The notes below the pieces were generated by a model that searched no databases, had not been told where the DNA came from, and worked only from the letters and a program-made list of their open reading frames with translations. Source: Phycisphaerales bacterium (lineage in GTDB: Bacteria; Planctomycetota; Phycisphaerae; Sedimentisphaerales; Anaerohalosphaeraceae). Taken from it: a DNA stretch of 10,124 nucleotides. Of this stretch, positions 1 through 6,383 are shown piece by piece. Each line of letters begins with the position of its first letter. Positions within the stretch are counted from its first letter, which is position 1. The position numbers and the translations under genes are program-made. The DNA is taken from positions 1 through 10,124 of the forward strand of contig DSDR01000309.1 of assembly GCA_011048645.1 (NCBI GenBank), given 5' to 3'.

Positions 1-65
1 ACGACCACGGTTTGGCCGATGTGTTCTGTACGAAGTCGTCCGCAAGACTCTGTTCGTTTTAACAT
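1..65 (-). CDS. aspS: Aspartyl-tRNA synthetase, N-terminal fragment cut by the window edge
   Basis: Only the first 21 codons lie inside the window; the gene continues past base 1. The peptide begins MLKRTESCGRLRTEHIGQTV. This matches the start of bacterial AspRS, where the N-terminal anticodon-binding OB-fold typically opens with MLRTHxCGxL followed by a short H-(I/V)-G-Q-x-V stretch. The enzyme charges tRNA-Asp, or tRNA-Asp and tRNA-Asn in non-discriminating forms; the fragment is too short to tell which. The ATG is preceded by a modest Shine-Dalgarno (GAGAA, 8 bases upstream). A possible promoter lies at 119-148, so it may be transcribed apart from the thpR operon upstream, although read-through across the 96-base gap is also possible. 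The identification rests on about 20 residues. Confidence 0.72.
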   Translation of the reverse strand, partial: MLKRTESCGRLRTEHIGQTVV

Positions 66-118
66 AATCGTTTCTCAAAATAAAATAGAGTGATTCTCTT
101 TGATTCCGTATATATTCG

Positions 119-148
119 TTTATACCCGCCGATGAACCCTCATCGCAA
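119..148 (-). promoter_or_regulatory. Candidate sigma-70 promoter for aspS
   Basis: Read on the minus strand: TTGCGA (143-148), an 18-base spacer, then TATAAA (119-124). Transcription would start near 112, giving a leader of about 47 bases before the aspS ATG at 65. The -10 is good and the -35 has only its first three bases right. Confidence 0.4.
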
Positions 149-161
149 AAAGTTCTGTTTC

Positions 162-725
162 TTATCGCAGCGGCGAACGGCTTACGACATGATACGTCGG
201 GCCGGCAGCGCTGAGACGGCTTTCATAAACCGCTATCGAATCCACCCAGACGCTGCCGAACACATCCTGCTCGAACGGAACGATGGCTTCGGCCAATGCA
301 CGTCCCGCCGCGGCGGATTTAACCCGGCACAGCGTCAAATGCGCGGTAAACGCTCGATTTTCCGCCGCCCAACCGGCCTGCGTAAAACGCTCGTCCAGTT
401 CTCGCTGCATCGCGGCCAGTGTTTGCCCGCCCTCGGCGGCGGCCCACACCACCCGTGCCGGACGGCCAAAGACGCCGACGCCCCGACAGGTCAGCTCAAA
501 CGCCTCATGGCGATTGGCTGTCTCCTGAACCATTGCGCACACCCGCGTTACATCGTTGTCCTCAACAGGTCCGAGAAACTTCAGCGTCAAATGCATCTGT
601 TCGGGACGCACCCATTTGACTTCGCGCCCGCTCAGTCCGGTTTGTTGGCGCAGCGATTTCTGGACGGCGCCCAAACGTTCCAGCACCGCCGCATCCATAT
701 CCAGCGCCACAAATAATCGCATCAT
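162..725 (-). CDS. thpR: RNA 2',3'-cyclic phosphodiesterase (ThpR/LigT family)
   Basis: A 187-residue protein of the 2H phosphoesterase family, which opens 2',3'-cyclic phosphate ends of RNA; the family is also known for in vitro 2'-5' RNA ligation. Both catalytic H-x-T-x motifs are present. HLTLKFLG is at about residues 45-52 and HLTL at about 129-132, spaced as expected for the two lobes of the bilobed fold. The N-terminus MMRLFVALD is typical of the family. An in-frame GTG at 737 would add four residues (VWVF). I prefer the ATG at 725 because AAGGTG at 735-740 then sits as the Shine-Dalgarno and the family normally starts at M-R-L-F-V-A-(L/I). The next ATG at 722 is equally possible. It is the last gene of the gltX-kinase-thpR operon. 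I see no convincing terminator downstream; the 96-base gap to aspS holds only a 4-bp hairpin followed by T-rich DNA. Confidence 0.9.
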   Translation of the reverse strand: MMRLFVALDMDAAVLERLGAVQKSLRQQTGLSGREVKWVRPEQMHLTLKFLGPVEDNDVTRVCAMVQETANRHEAFELTCRGVGVFGRPARVVWAAAEGGQTLAAMQRELDERFTQAGWAAENRAFTAHLTLCRVKSAAAGRALAEAIVPFEQDVFGSVWVDSIAVYESRLSAAGPTYHVVSRSPLR

Positions 726-751
726 AAAAACCCACACCTTAACCTGAAGGA

Positions 752-1657
752 TTAAAACTGCGTGACCTGCCGCATACGGTCGAAGCGTTCTTCAATCATC
801 TCGCGCGTCGCCGAGCGAATACCGTGAATGGAAAAATCGCCAATGGTAAACGACGCTGCCACCGTCCCATAGACCATGGCATTCCGCAGGGTCGTTAAAT
901 CCACATTTCCGCACTGAGCCAGATACCCCATCAGGCCGCCGGCGAACGAATCGCCTGCACCGGTCGGGTCAATCACAATCGGCGTCGGATAGGCCGGCAG
1001 CAAAAAAGTATCGCCGTTGGCGTCGTGCAGCATCGCGCCGTATTCACCCTTTTTGATAATCACGAAACGCGGCCCTAAATCGAGTATTTTTTCGGCCGCG
1101 GTGATCAGATTTTGCTGACCGGTCAGCAAGCGAGCCTCCCCTTCATTGACAATCAGCATATCAATTCGATCAAGCAGATCAAGCAAGTCATCCTTTTCCG
1201 TCACGATCCAGTGATTCATCGTATCGGCGGCGACAAAGGTGGGCGAGCCGAGCTGGTCAAGCAGCTTCATCTGCAATTCAGGAGCGGTATTGGCCAAAAA
1301 GACAAATTCGCAATCGCGGTAGCTGTCCGGCACCGGCGGCGGTGTTTCAGCCAGTACATTCAGCTCCACCGCGTCGGTTTGGGCTTCATTCATATCGCCT
1401 TCATAAGAACCGCTCCAGCGAAAGGTCTTGCTGCCTTTGCGCAGCTCAAGCCCTTCGAAGTCCACGTCGCGGCCGGCGAAGATTTCTTGAAGGTCAAATG
1501 GGCAATCATCACCCATCACCCCGAGAAACTTAACGTGTGCAAACATCCCGGCGCCCATCGAAAAATGCACCGCCGAGCCGCCCAGACAATCCTTGTTGTG
1601 CCCATACGGCGTGCGAATCGTATCAATTCCTATTGAACCGGTAACCAGTAATGACAT
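752..1657 (-). CDS. PfkB-family carbohydrate kinase (ribokinase fold), substrate unknown
   Basis: A 301-residue sugar or nucleoside kinase of the ribokinase/PfkB family. The C-terminal signature DPTGAGDSFAGG at about 230-241 contains the anion hole and the catalytic Asp236. The N-terminal substrate-side GG is at 26-27 (LGGSAVHFS). NEGEA (171-175) and KKGEYGA (202-208) are the usual ATP-side motifs. Length is normal for the family, with no sign of truncation. The start ATG follows AGGAG with about 10 bases of spacing. It begins 15 bases after the gltX stop, so the two are surely co-transcribed. It belongs to a widely distributed PfkB group starting (M)xLLVTGSIGIDT, usually annotated only as sugar kinase or adenosine-kinase-like, so I give no substrate. 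The operon position beside a tRNA synthetase and an RNA-end phosphodiesterase suggests a constitutive housekeeping role, which is inference. Confidence 0.9.
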   Translation of the reverse strand: MSLLVTGSIGIDTIRTPYGHNKDCLGGSAVHFSMGAGMFAHVKFLGVMGDDCPFDLQEIFAGRDVDFEGLELRKGSKTFRWSGSYEGDMNEAQTDAVELNVLAETPPPVPDSYRDCEFVFLANTAPELQMKLLDQLGSPTFVAADTMNHWIVTEKDDLLDLLDRIDMLIVNEGEARLLTGQQNLITAAEKILDLGPRFVIIKKGEYGAMLHDANGDTFLLPAYPTPIVIDPTGAGDSFAGGLMGYLAQCGNVDLTTLRNAMVYGTVAASFTIGDFSIHGIRSATREMIEERFDRMRQVTQF

Positions 1658-1672
1658 CCCTGCAGGTCTCCT

Positions 1673-3313
1673 TTATGATGCGTGTTCAAATTGTTTCAGT
1701 GTGCGTTCTATACGTGTCAGCGTCCGCGGCAGGCCGAGTATTTCGACGGCGTCGAAGATCGGCGGACTGATCGTCGTGCCGGTGATGGCAACGCGAAGCG
1801 GCTGGGCCACCTTACCCAGGCCGAGCTGTCGTTCTTCGGCCAACTGGCGCAGGAGCTGCTCAATGGCCTGCGGCGTCGCTTCCGTCAGGTCCGCCAGCCG
1901 CCGACCGACCTCCGCCAAAATCGCCAGACCGTCGTTTTTGAGCAGGACTTTTCGAACGGCCGTCGGATCGTAGTCATATGCATCGTCGGCGATATAGGCA
2001 AATCGCGTTTTTTGCTCAACCTGTTCAAGTGTGCGGGCGCCCTCGTTCATTTTCAATAGGCGTGCGAGCATCCCGTCTTCGGCGGCGGCTACCGGAGAAT
2101 GAATCTCTTGCAAAAAGGCACGAAAATGACCAACCAGCATCGGCATCGGCACGCGCTTAAAATGTTCGGTGTTGAACGCCAGCAGTTTGCTGCGATCGAA
2201 CAGGCTGTTGCTTTTGCTGACGCGCGACAGGTCAAAGGCCGCGATCAGCTCATCGCGATCCATCACCTCCCTGCCGTCACCCGGATTCCAGCCCAGCAGC
2301 GCCAAAAAGTTGACCATCGCTTCGGGCAGATAGCCGCTGCGAAAAAAATCCACGACATTGATTTCCGGCAGATGCACGCCCAGCCCAGTCGCCATCGCGT
2401 CAATCGCGGGCATATCCGGCATCGCCTGACCCGCCAGAAAGGCATCCAGCTCATCGCGACTGATCCCGGCGGCCTCAGCCAGCGCGTCCCTGTCAATCGG
2501 GGCGGCCTTTTGCTCCATTGCTTCAATGGCCTGACGAAGCGCCCGAGGACGTTCGCGTTTGCTCAGTTTGCCGCCGGACTCGCTGACTGTAACCGACATA
2601 TGGGCATACTGCGGCGTGCGAAACCCCAGCGCCTTTTGCAGGAGCTGGTGTGCGGGCGTGTTCATCAGATGCTCCTGGCCGCGGATGACGTGGGTTACGC
2701 CCATTAGTTCATCATCGACCACCACGGCAAAATGATAGGTCGGAAAGCCGTCGCTTTTTTGAATCACAAAATCGCTCATCTCGGCCGGATCAAATGTGAC
2801 CGTACCCCGTACAATATCTTCGACCACAATCGGCTCATTGGCCTCTACCGCAAACCGCACGGTAACCGGCCGACCCTCGGCCCGTGCCCTGGCCGCGTCC
2901 GATTCATCCGGAAACCGCTCCGGACGCGGATACAGGTTGCGGGTTTTGTCGGCCTGGGCTTTTTCCCGCATCGCGAGCAATTCTTCCGGCGTATCGAAAC
3001 AATAATACGCCTTGCCGGCTTCGAGCAGTCGGCGAATATACGTATCGTATATCTCCCGCCGCTCGGATTGCAGGTACGGGCCGTTCGGGCCGCCGATGTC
3101 CGGGCCTTCATCCCAGTCTATCCCCAGCCACCGCAGATCATCGAGAACCCGCTGCGCAGCCGTCGGCGTATTGCGTTTCAAATCGGTATCTTCGATGCGC
3201 AACAGAAATCGGCCGCCCATCTGCCGGGCCAGCAGCCAGTTAAACAAGGCTGTGCGCGCCCCGCCGATGTGCAGATAACCGGTCGGAGAAGGTGCAAACC
3301 GCGTTACTATCAT
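1673..3313 (-). CDS. gltX: Glutamyl-tRNA synthetase with an insertion after the KMSKS loop
   Basis: A 546-residue class I synthetase that activates glutamate and charges tRNA-Glu, and possibly tRNA-Gln if non-discriminating. The catalytic Rossmann fold starts FAPSPTGYLHIGG (7-18, HIGH motif). The insertion-domain region continues to about 200, followed by YHFAVVVDDELMGVTHVIRG (193-212). The KMSKS equivalent GGKLSKR is at 247-253, then GYLPEAMVNFLALLGW (327-342). The C-terminal helical anticodon-binding region reaches the end. The Cys-rich zinc site of some GluRS enzymes is absent; only Cys105 remains of that area. Between KLSKR and the usual GYLPEA helix there are about 67 extra residues (254-320) that resemble a Cro/CI-type helix-turn-helix. 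This helps explain why it is longer than the usual 465-490. The ATG has a strong Shine-Dalgarno (AAGGA, about 8 bases spacing) and the promoter at 3348-3376. It is the first gene of the operon. Confidence 0.96.
   Translation of the reverse strand: MIVTRFAPSPTGYLHIGGARTALFNWLLARQMGGRFLLRIEDTDLKRNTPTAAQRVLDDLRWLGIDWDEGPDIGGPNGPYLQSERREIYDTYIRRLLEAGKAYYCFDTPEELLAMREKAQADKTRNLYPRPERFPDESDAARARAEGRPVTVRFAVEANEPIVVEDIVRGTVTFDPAEMSDFVIQKSDGFPTYHFAVVVDDELMGVTHVIRGQEHLMNTPAHQLLQKALGFRTPQYAHMSVTVSESGGKLSKRERPRALRQAIEAMEQKAAPIDRDALAEAAGISRDELDAFLAGQAMPDMPAIDAMATGLGVHLPEINVVDFFRSGYLPEAMVNFLALLGWNPGDGREVMDRDELIAAFDLSRVSKSNSLFDRSKLLAFNTEHFKRVPMPMLVGHFRAFLQEIHSPVAAAEDGMLARLLKMNEGARTLEQVEQKTRFAYIADDAYDYDPTAVRKVLLKNDGLAILAEVGRRLADLTEATPQAIEQLLRQLAEERQLGLGKVAQPLRVAITGTTISPPIFDAVEILGLPRTLTRIERTLKQFEHAS
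2354..2554 (-). other. Insertion in GltX resembling a Cro/CI-type helix-turn-helix
   Basis: This segment encodes residues about 254-320 of GltX. The core reads DALAEAAGISRDELDAFLAG (277-296), then QAMPDMPAIDAMATGLGV (297-313) and HLPEI. It lines up by eye with the XRE pattern LAxxxGISxxxLxxxxxGxxxPxxxxxxxxAxxLGVxLxEL: helix 1, A-G-(I/V)-S turn, recognition helix, G-x-x-x-P loop, then the final LGV-L helix. The flanks join the ordinary synthetase sequence in frame, with no frameshift. Whether the domain binds nucleic acid is unknown; it could be a structural remnant. Confidence 0.6.
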
Positions 3314-3347
3314 CCCAATCTTCCTTGTCTATTTAGAGAAAGCGATG

Positions 3348-3376
3348 AGTTTACCCCGCGATAACCCGAAAGTCAA
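3348..3376 (-). promoter_or_regulatory. Promoter of the gltX-kinase-thpR operon
   Basis: On the minus strand: TTGACT (3371-3376), exactly 17 bases, then TAAACT (3348-3353). Transcription would begin near 3341, about 28 bases before the gltX ATG at 3313. Both boxes are close to the sigma-70 consensus with ideal spacing. Confidence 0.65.
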
Positions 3377-3574
3377 CAATAAGAAATAAAAGACCTGGCT
3401 GATCCTGTAATCTGCGTGTTCGCGGGATCACATTGAATAAATGGGTTTATGAGCTGACCTATCCAGGGATTCAAACAAAGCGTATTAGCGCTGCCCCAAG
3501 CCTTGCATCCGAATGATAACAAATGCGATGAGATCCAAACGGATTATTCAGGCTGAAATTTGTAAGAAAATAAA

Positions 3575-3603
3575 TTGACGGAAACTGACAGATTATGTAA
3601 CTT
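3575..3603 (+). promoter_or_regulatory. Candidate promoter of the ABC exporter operon
   Basis: TTGACG (3575-3580), 17-base spacer, TAACTT (3598-3603). The start point would be near 3610, giving a leader of about 60 bases before the ATG at 3673. The -35 is strong and the -10 moderate. Confidence 0.45.
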
Positions 3604-3672
3604 TAACGGCATTGATCGGTCGTCAGGCGATGGCCGACGGCGGAATATGTCTTTTTTCGGAAGGGACAGACG

Positions 3673-4614
3673 ATGGGTATTCTGCAACTGAACGCTCTGC
3701 GGAAGGAGTTTTCCTCTCTGGTGGCGGTCGATGACGTCTCGTTTGAAGCCGATTCGGGACAAGTGATTGGGCTGATCGGCCCGAACGGGGCAGGCAAGAC
3801 GACCTTGCTTCGTATGCTGGCGACCCTGCTGCCGCCGACCGATGGCACGGCTGTGATTTGCGGGGCCGACCTGCGTAAAAAACCGCTGCTGATTCGTCGA
3901 AGCATCGGCTATCTGCCTGATTTCTTCAATCTGTATCCGGATTTGACGCTGCGGGAGTGTCTGGACTTTTTCGCACGAGCGTATCATATCCCCTCCTCGG
4001 AGGTCGCCGGTCGGGTTGAAGCGGCTCTGAAAACGGTCGCGCTGGACAGCAAAAAACACAGCCTGATTCGCCATCTGTCGCGGGGGATGGTGCAGCGGCT
4101 GGGACTGGCAACGCTGCTGGTTCGCGAGCCGACGGTGTTTTTGCTTGACGAGCCGGCTTCGGGGCTGGACCCCATGGCCCGGATCCAGCTTCGCGATATC
4201 CTGCGTCGGCTGGCGCGTGAGGGCAAGACCATCATCATTTCATCGCATATTTTGTCCGAACTGGCAGGGTTCTGCACTCACCTGGCGATTATGAATCGCG
4301 GACAACTGGTGATGTACGGCAGCGTCGAAGACATCGAGCAGCAAATCGCCGGTCAGCAGGCCGTGAGGGTCAAGGTTCTCGGCGAGGCAACACAGGCCGA
4401 GGCGGTTTTGCGCGAGATCGAAGGCATCGAGATTAAAACCGCCGACGACGGCACGTTTACGCTGATCTGTCCGGGCGGACCGGAAGCGGTAGCCCAAGTC
4501 AATCGACGGCTGGTCGCCGCGGACATCCCGGTAGTGGAGCTGGCACGGCAGAAAACCAGCCTGGAAGATCTGTTTATGACGCTGTCGGTCGAAAAAAATA
4601 TGCACATCAGCTAA
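3673..4614 (+). CDS. ABC transporter ATP-binding protein (ABC-2/NatA-like exporter type)
   Basis: A 313-residue nucleotide-binding subunit that would power the permease encoded next. Walker A GPNGAGKT is at 36-43, the signature LSRGMVQRL at 135-143, Walker B VFLLDEP at 155-161 with catalytic Glu160, the D-loop SGLD at 163-166, and the switch His192 in IIISSHILSEL. The Q-loop position carries Asp83 (GYLPDFFNLYPDLT) instead of Gln, and the signature has Arg in place of the first Gly of LSGGQ; acidic residues at the first position are seen in related exporters. Residues from about 225 form the C-terminal accessory domain typical of CcmA/NatA-type ATPases. The Shine-Dalgarno GGAAGGG lies 7 bases before the ATG. 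The stop codon is 12 bases before the permease start, so the two genes form one operon. The cargo cannot be read from the sequence. Confidence 0.95.
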   Translation: MGILQLNALRKEFSSLVAVDDVSFEADSGQVIGLIGPNGAGKTTLLRMLATLLPPTDGTAVICGADLRKKPLLIRRSIGYLPDFFNLYPDLTLRECLDFFARAYHIPSSEVAGRVEAALKTVALDSKKHSLIRHLSRGMVQRLGLATLLVREPTVFLLDEPASGLDPMARIQLRDILRRLAREGKTIIISSHILSELAGFCTHLAIMNRGQLVMYGSVEDIEQQIAGQQAVRVKVLGEATQAEAVLREIEGIEIKTADDGTFTLICPGGPEAVAQVNRRLVAADIPVVELARQKTSLEDLFMTLSVEKNMHIS

Positions 4615-4626
4615 CGGGAGGTTGCC

Positions 4627-6066
4627 ATGATTGCCAATCCGATTATTCGTCGTTATCGTTTCAGTCAGCTTCGTCCCCAGCAGGCCTGGGTTTTCGGCGG
4701 GGTCTATGTGGCTGTTGTGCTGCTGGTGCTTTTTATCAACAGCTCCATCTACCGTTACGGCCAGGCGTATCTGACGGCGACACATTTGTATAAAGGGCTG
4801 TTTGTTCAGTTTGCGATTCTGGAGATTTTTTTGCTGTGGCTGCTGTGTCCGGCCAATTGCTCCACGGTGGTCGCGCGGGAGATTGCGGATAAGTCGTTTG
4901 ACTTTTTTCGAATGCTGCCGTTAAGCGCCGCCAAAAAAGCCGTCGGCATCCTGATCGGGCGCAACCTGTTCTGTCTTCTGGTAGCGGGGGTGAATTTGGC
5001 GTTTTGCCTGTTATTTGCGTTCGGCGGCGAACTGTCCGGGCAGTTCATCGTGCAGATGCTGATGATTCTGGCGGCTCTGACGCTGGCGCTGAATCTGCTG
5101 GCGCTGATGTTTTCAATTCTGAACTACAAGAAAACCAAAAATACAAGCATTCCCGTGCTGCTGGTGATTGGGCTGTTTGCATTCGGACCGGTGATGGGGG
5201 GCCTGATTGATTCAATCGGCACTCAAAAACTCGAAACGACCACGGCTTATTTTTACACCTTTGAGGCGCCGGTTCTGTATCTGATCGCGTTTTGTGCGCT
5301 GTTCGTTGCGTTTTGGGCTTACATCGGTGTGCTGCGGCGATTTACGTATGAATATGAGGCATTGTTCAGCCGAACGGGGTCGGGCCTGTTTATGCTGACG
5401 TACCTGGTGATGCTTGGCGGCTTGTTCTACGTCTATCTGCTGGAAGCGAATGATCCGGACCCGGCCCGCGTATTTTGGATGCTGGGGCTGCTGCCTGCAG
5501 CGGTTGTGCCGCTGTTTGCGATACGCGGTTTTGATCGGTACCTCGAGACCAGCCGTACCGCTCATCGGGTCGAAGGTCTGTTCGGTCGGCTGCTGATCCA
5601 TTCCAATCTCACCGGCGGATTGATGCTGTTTGTCATCTGGCTGGCGTTTGCGATTGCCGCCGGCGTAACGGCTCGAGCCGACGCCGCAGAGCTGCTGTGG
5701 CTGGCAATGATCGCGTTCAGTGCGCTGCTGGTGATTTGGGCGCTGGTGGAAACAACCGCCGTCTGGCAGCCGAGAAATGAAAAAATCGGCTATCTGCTCG
5801 GTTTCCTTGCGGTCTTATATATTGTGTTGCCGTTTATTCTGGGCGGGATTTTCGAGAATGAAATGATGTACCTGTTTAGCCCTTTAGGGGTCGTTAATGT
5901 CTTCGATTCGCATTACAGTGCCCCTATTTTGCTAATGCCGATCTTTTTTAATCTGATCTGCCTGCTGCCGCTGGGGATCCTTATCGCCAAACGCTATTTT
6001 GATCTGGTCGCTATTCGCACACAAATCGAACATACCCAGGATATGTCTCCTCGCTTAGGCAGCTAA
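4627..6066 (+). CDS. ABC transporter permease (ABC-2 type, about 12 membrane segments)
   Basis: A 479-residue, strongly hydrophobic inner-membrane protein, partner of the ATPase upstream. Hydrophobic stretches I can mark are about 22-37, 57-73, 108-130, 138-165, 174-195, 215-236, 253-275, 283-300, 330-348, 353-373, 386-406 and 430-455. That gives roughly 12 helices in two groups, as in a duplicated ABC-2 permease. The cytoplasmic N-terminus begins MIANPIIRRYRFSQLRPQQA, the NP-I-x-R pattern common in this class. A coupling-like segment VAREIADKSFDFFRMLPLSA (83-102) lies after the second helix, a typical place in ABC-2 permeases for contact with the ATPase. The start is fixed by GGGAGG five bases upstream. 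No substrate-specific motif is visible. A weak hairpin just after the stop (6068-6086) may end the operon. Confidence 0.9.
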   Translation: MIANPIIRRYRFSQLRPQQAWVFGGVYVAVVLLVLFINSSIYRYGQAYLTATHLYKGLFVQFAILEIFLLWLLCPANCSTVVAREIADKSFDFFRMLPLSAAKKAVGILIGRNLFCLLVAGVNLAFCLLFAFGGELSGQFIVQMLMILAALTLALNLLALMFSILNYKKTKNTSIPVLLVIGLFAFGPVMGGLIDSIGTQKLETTTAYFYTFEAPVLYLIAFCALFVAFWAYIGVLRRFTYEYEALFSRTGSGLFMLTYLVMLGGLFYVYLLEANDPDPARVFWMLGLLPAAVVPLFAIRGFDRYLETSRTAHRVEGLFGRLLIHSNLTGGLMLFVIWLAFAIAAGVTARADAAELLWLAMIAFSALLVIWALVETTAVWQPRNEKIGYLLGFLAVLYIVLPFILGGIFENEMMYLFSPLGVVNVFDSHYSAPILLMPIFFNLICLLPLGILIAKRYFDLVAIRTQIEHTQDMSPRLGS

Positions 6067-6067
6067 A

Positions 6068-6086
6068 GACAGTCGGGGCAACTGTC
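6068..6086 (+). terminator. Weak hairpin after the ABC operon
   Basis: GACAGT (6068-6073) pairs with ACTGTC (6081-6086) around a 7-base loop, starting one base after the permease stop. It is followed by CTTCGTTTG, not a clean T-tract, so termination here is uncertain. Confidence 0.3.
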
Positions 6087-6127
6087 CTTCGTTTGAACCG
6101 TTGCCACTTAACAATAACACAAGCGAC

Positions 6128-6158
6128 CAGCGGGAGCGGCAAATGCCGACAACCGCTG
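6128..6158 (-). terminator. Nested hairpin downstream of tRNA-Pro
   Basis: The outer stem CAGCGG/CCGCTG (6128-6133 with 6153-6158) encloses an inner CGGC-AAAT-GCCG stem (6137-6148). In the direction of the tRNA it is followed by the moderately T-rich GTGTTATTGTTAAG. A small CTACC-TAAA-GGTAG hairpin (6170-6183) sits directly between it and the tRNA 3' end and may matter for 3' processing. The call as a terminator is tentative. Confidence 0.3.
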
Positions 6159-6183
6159 AACATACTTACCTACCTAAAGGTAG

Positions 6184-6258
6184 TCGGGGTGACAGGATTC
6201 GAACCTGCGGCCTTCTGGTCCCAAACCAGACGCTCTAGCCAAGCTGAGCTACACCCCG
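6184..6258 (-). tRNA. tRNA-Pro, anticodon UGG
   Basis: A 75-base cloverleaf on the minus strand. The acceptor stem is CGGGGTG/CACCCCG with discriminator A. The D-arm is GCTC-AGCTTGGCTA-GAGC. The anticodon arm is TCTGG-TTTGGGA-CCAGA, so the anticodon is TGG, reading proline CCN codons. The variable loop has 5 bases, and the T-arm is GCAGG-TTCGAAT-CCTGT with one G-U pair. The CCA end is not encoded (the next bases are CTA), so a CCA-adding enzyme is needed; a candidate is encoded at 6963-8183. It has its own promoter 15 bases upstream. Confidence 0.95.
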
Positions 6259-6272
6259 CGAAAGTTGCTGAA

Positions 6273-6301
6273 ACTATACCGATTGCGGGAGATATATGCA
6301 A
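6273..6301 (-). promoter_or_regulatory. Promoter of tRNA-Pro
   Basis: On the minus strand: TTGCAT (6296-6301), 17-base spacer, TATAGT (6273-6278). The predicted start near 6266 leaves a leader of about 8 bases before the mature 5' end, for removal by RNase P. The -10 and spacing are near ideal. Confidence 0.65.
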
Positions 6302-6341
6302 GAAAATCATTTTTTTGTATCCTTGCGTTGCTGATGCCGGC

Positions 6342-6347
6342 TATACT
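6342..6347 (+). promoter_or_regulatory. Possible -10 element for the macro-domain gene
   Basis: TATACT, giving a start near 6354 and a leader of about 30 bases. No good -35 is found at 16-18 bases (TTGTAT at 6315 is 21 away, TTGCGT at 6324 is 12 away), so the site is weak or activator-dependent, or the promoter is elsewhere. Confidence 0.3.
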
Positions 6348-6383
6348 ATGGTCATTCGTGAACCGGAAACAGGAGACACTGCC

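Larger units (their letters stand above)
3314..3672. other. Intergenic region between divergent gltX operon and ABC exporter operon
   Basis: No credible gene lies in these 359 bases. The left end carries the gltX promoter on the minus strand and the right end a plus-strand promoter for the ABC operon. Between them I see an inverted repeat TGATCC/GGATCA (3400-3405 and 3425-3430, 19-base loop) and another, ACAAAT/ATTTGT (3519-3524 and 3558-3563), which encloses a small ATCC-AAAC-GGAT hairpin. None has a T-tract that would make it a terminator. About 170 bases (3400-3570) have no assigned role; a small RNA there cannot be ruled out, but nothing specific supports one. Confidence 0.6.

Noticed and set aside
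67..90. Hairpin AGAG/CTCT followed by T-rich DNA after thpR, as a terminator.
   Set aside because: The stem is only four pairs, too weak to call, and it lies inside the probable aspS leader.
90..716. A 208-residue open frame on the plus strand.
   Set aside because: It is antisense to thpR, has no family features, and thpR has both H-x-T motifs.
1112..1636. A 174-residue plus-strand frame.
   Set aside because: Antisense shadow of the PfkB-family kinase; no recognisable domain and no Shine-Dalgarno.
2488..2514. Possible frameshift or mobile insertion within gltX, because of the extra residues after KLSKR.
   Set aside because: The frame is open and coherent on both sides, with synthetase sequence resuming in frame, no flanking repeats and no change in codon style.
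2099..2707. A 202-residue plus-strand frame opposite gltX.
   Set aside because: Antisense shadow; composition is that of the reverse of a GC-rich coding frame and gltX is unmistakable.
3544..4074. A 176-residue minus-strand frame at the start of the ABC operon.
   Set aside because: It overlaps the ATPase Walker A region on the other strand and has no family features.
4240..4785. A 181-residue minus-strand frame across the ATPase-permease junction.
   Set aside because: Antisense to two clearly identified genes and rich in residues typical of reverse-strand noise.
6093..6383. An upstream extension of the macro-domain reading frame adding 97 residues, with the string GVTGFEPAAFWSQTRRSSQA.
   Set aside because: This is the well-known false peptide made by translating the antisense of a tRNA. 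The frame crosses tRNA-Pro, while AGGAG before the ATG at 6384 marks the real start.
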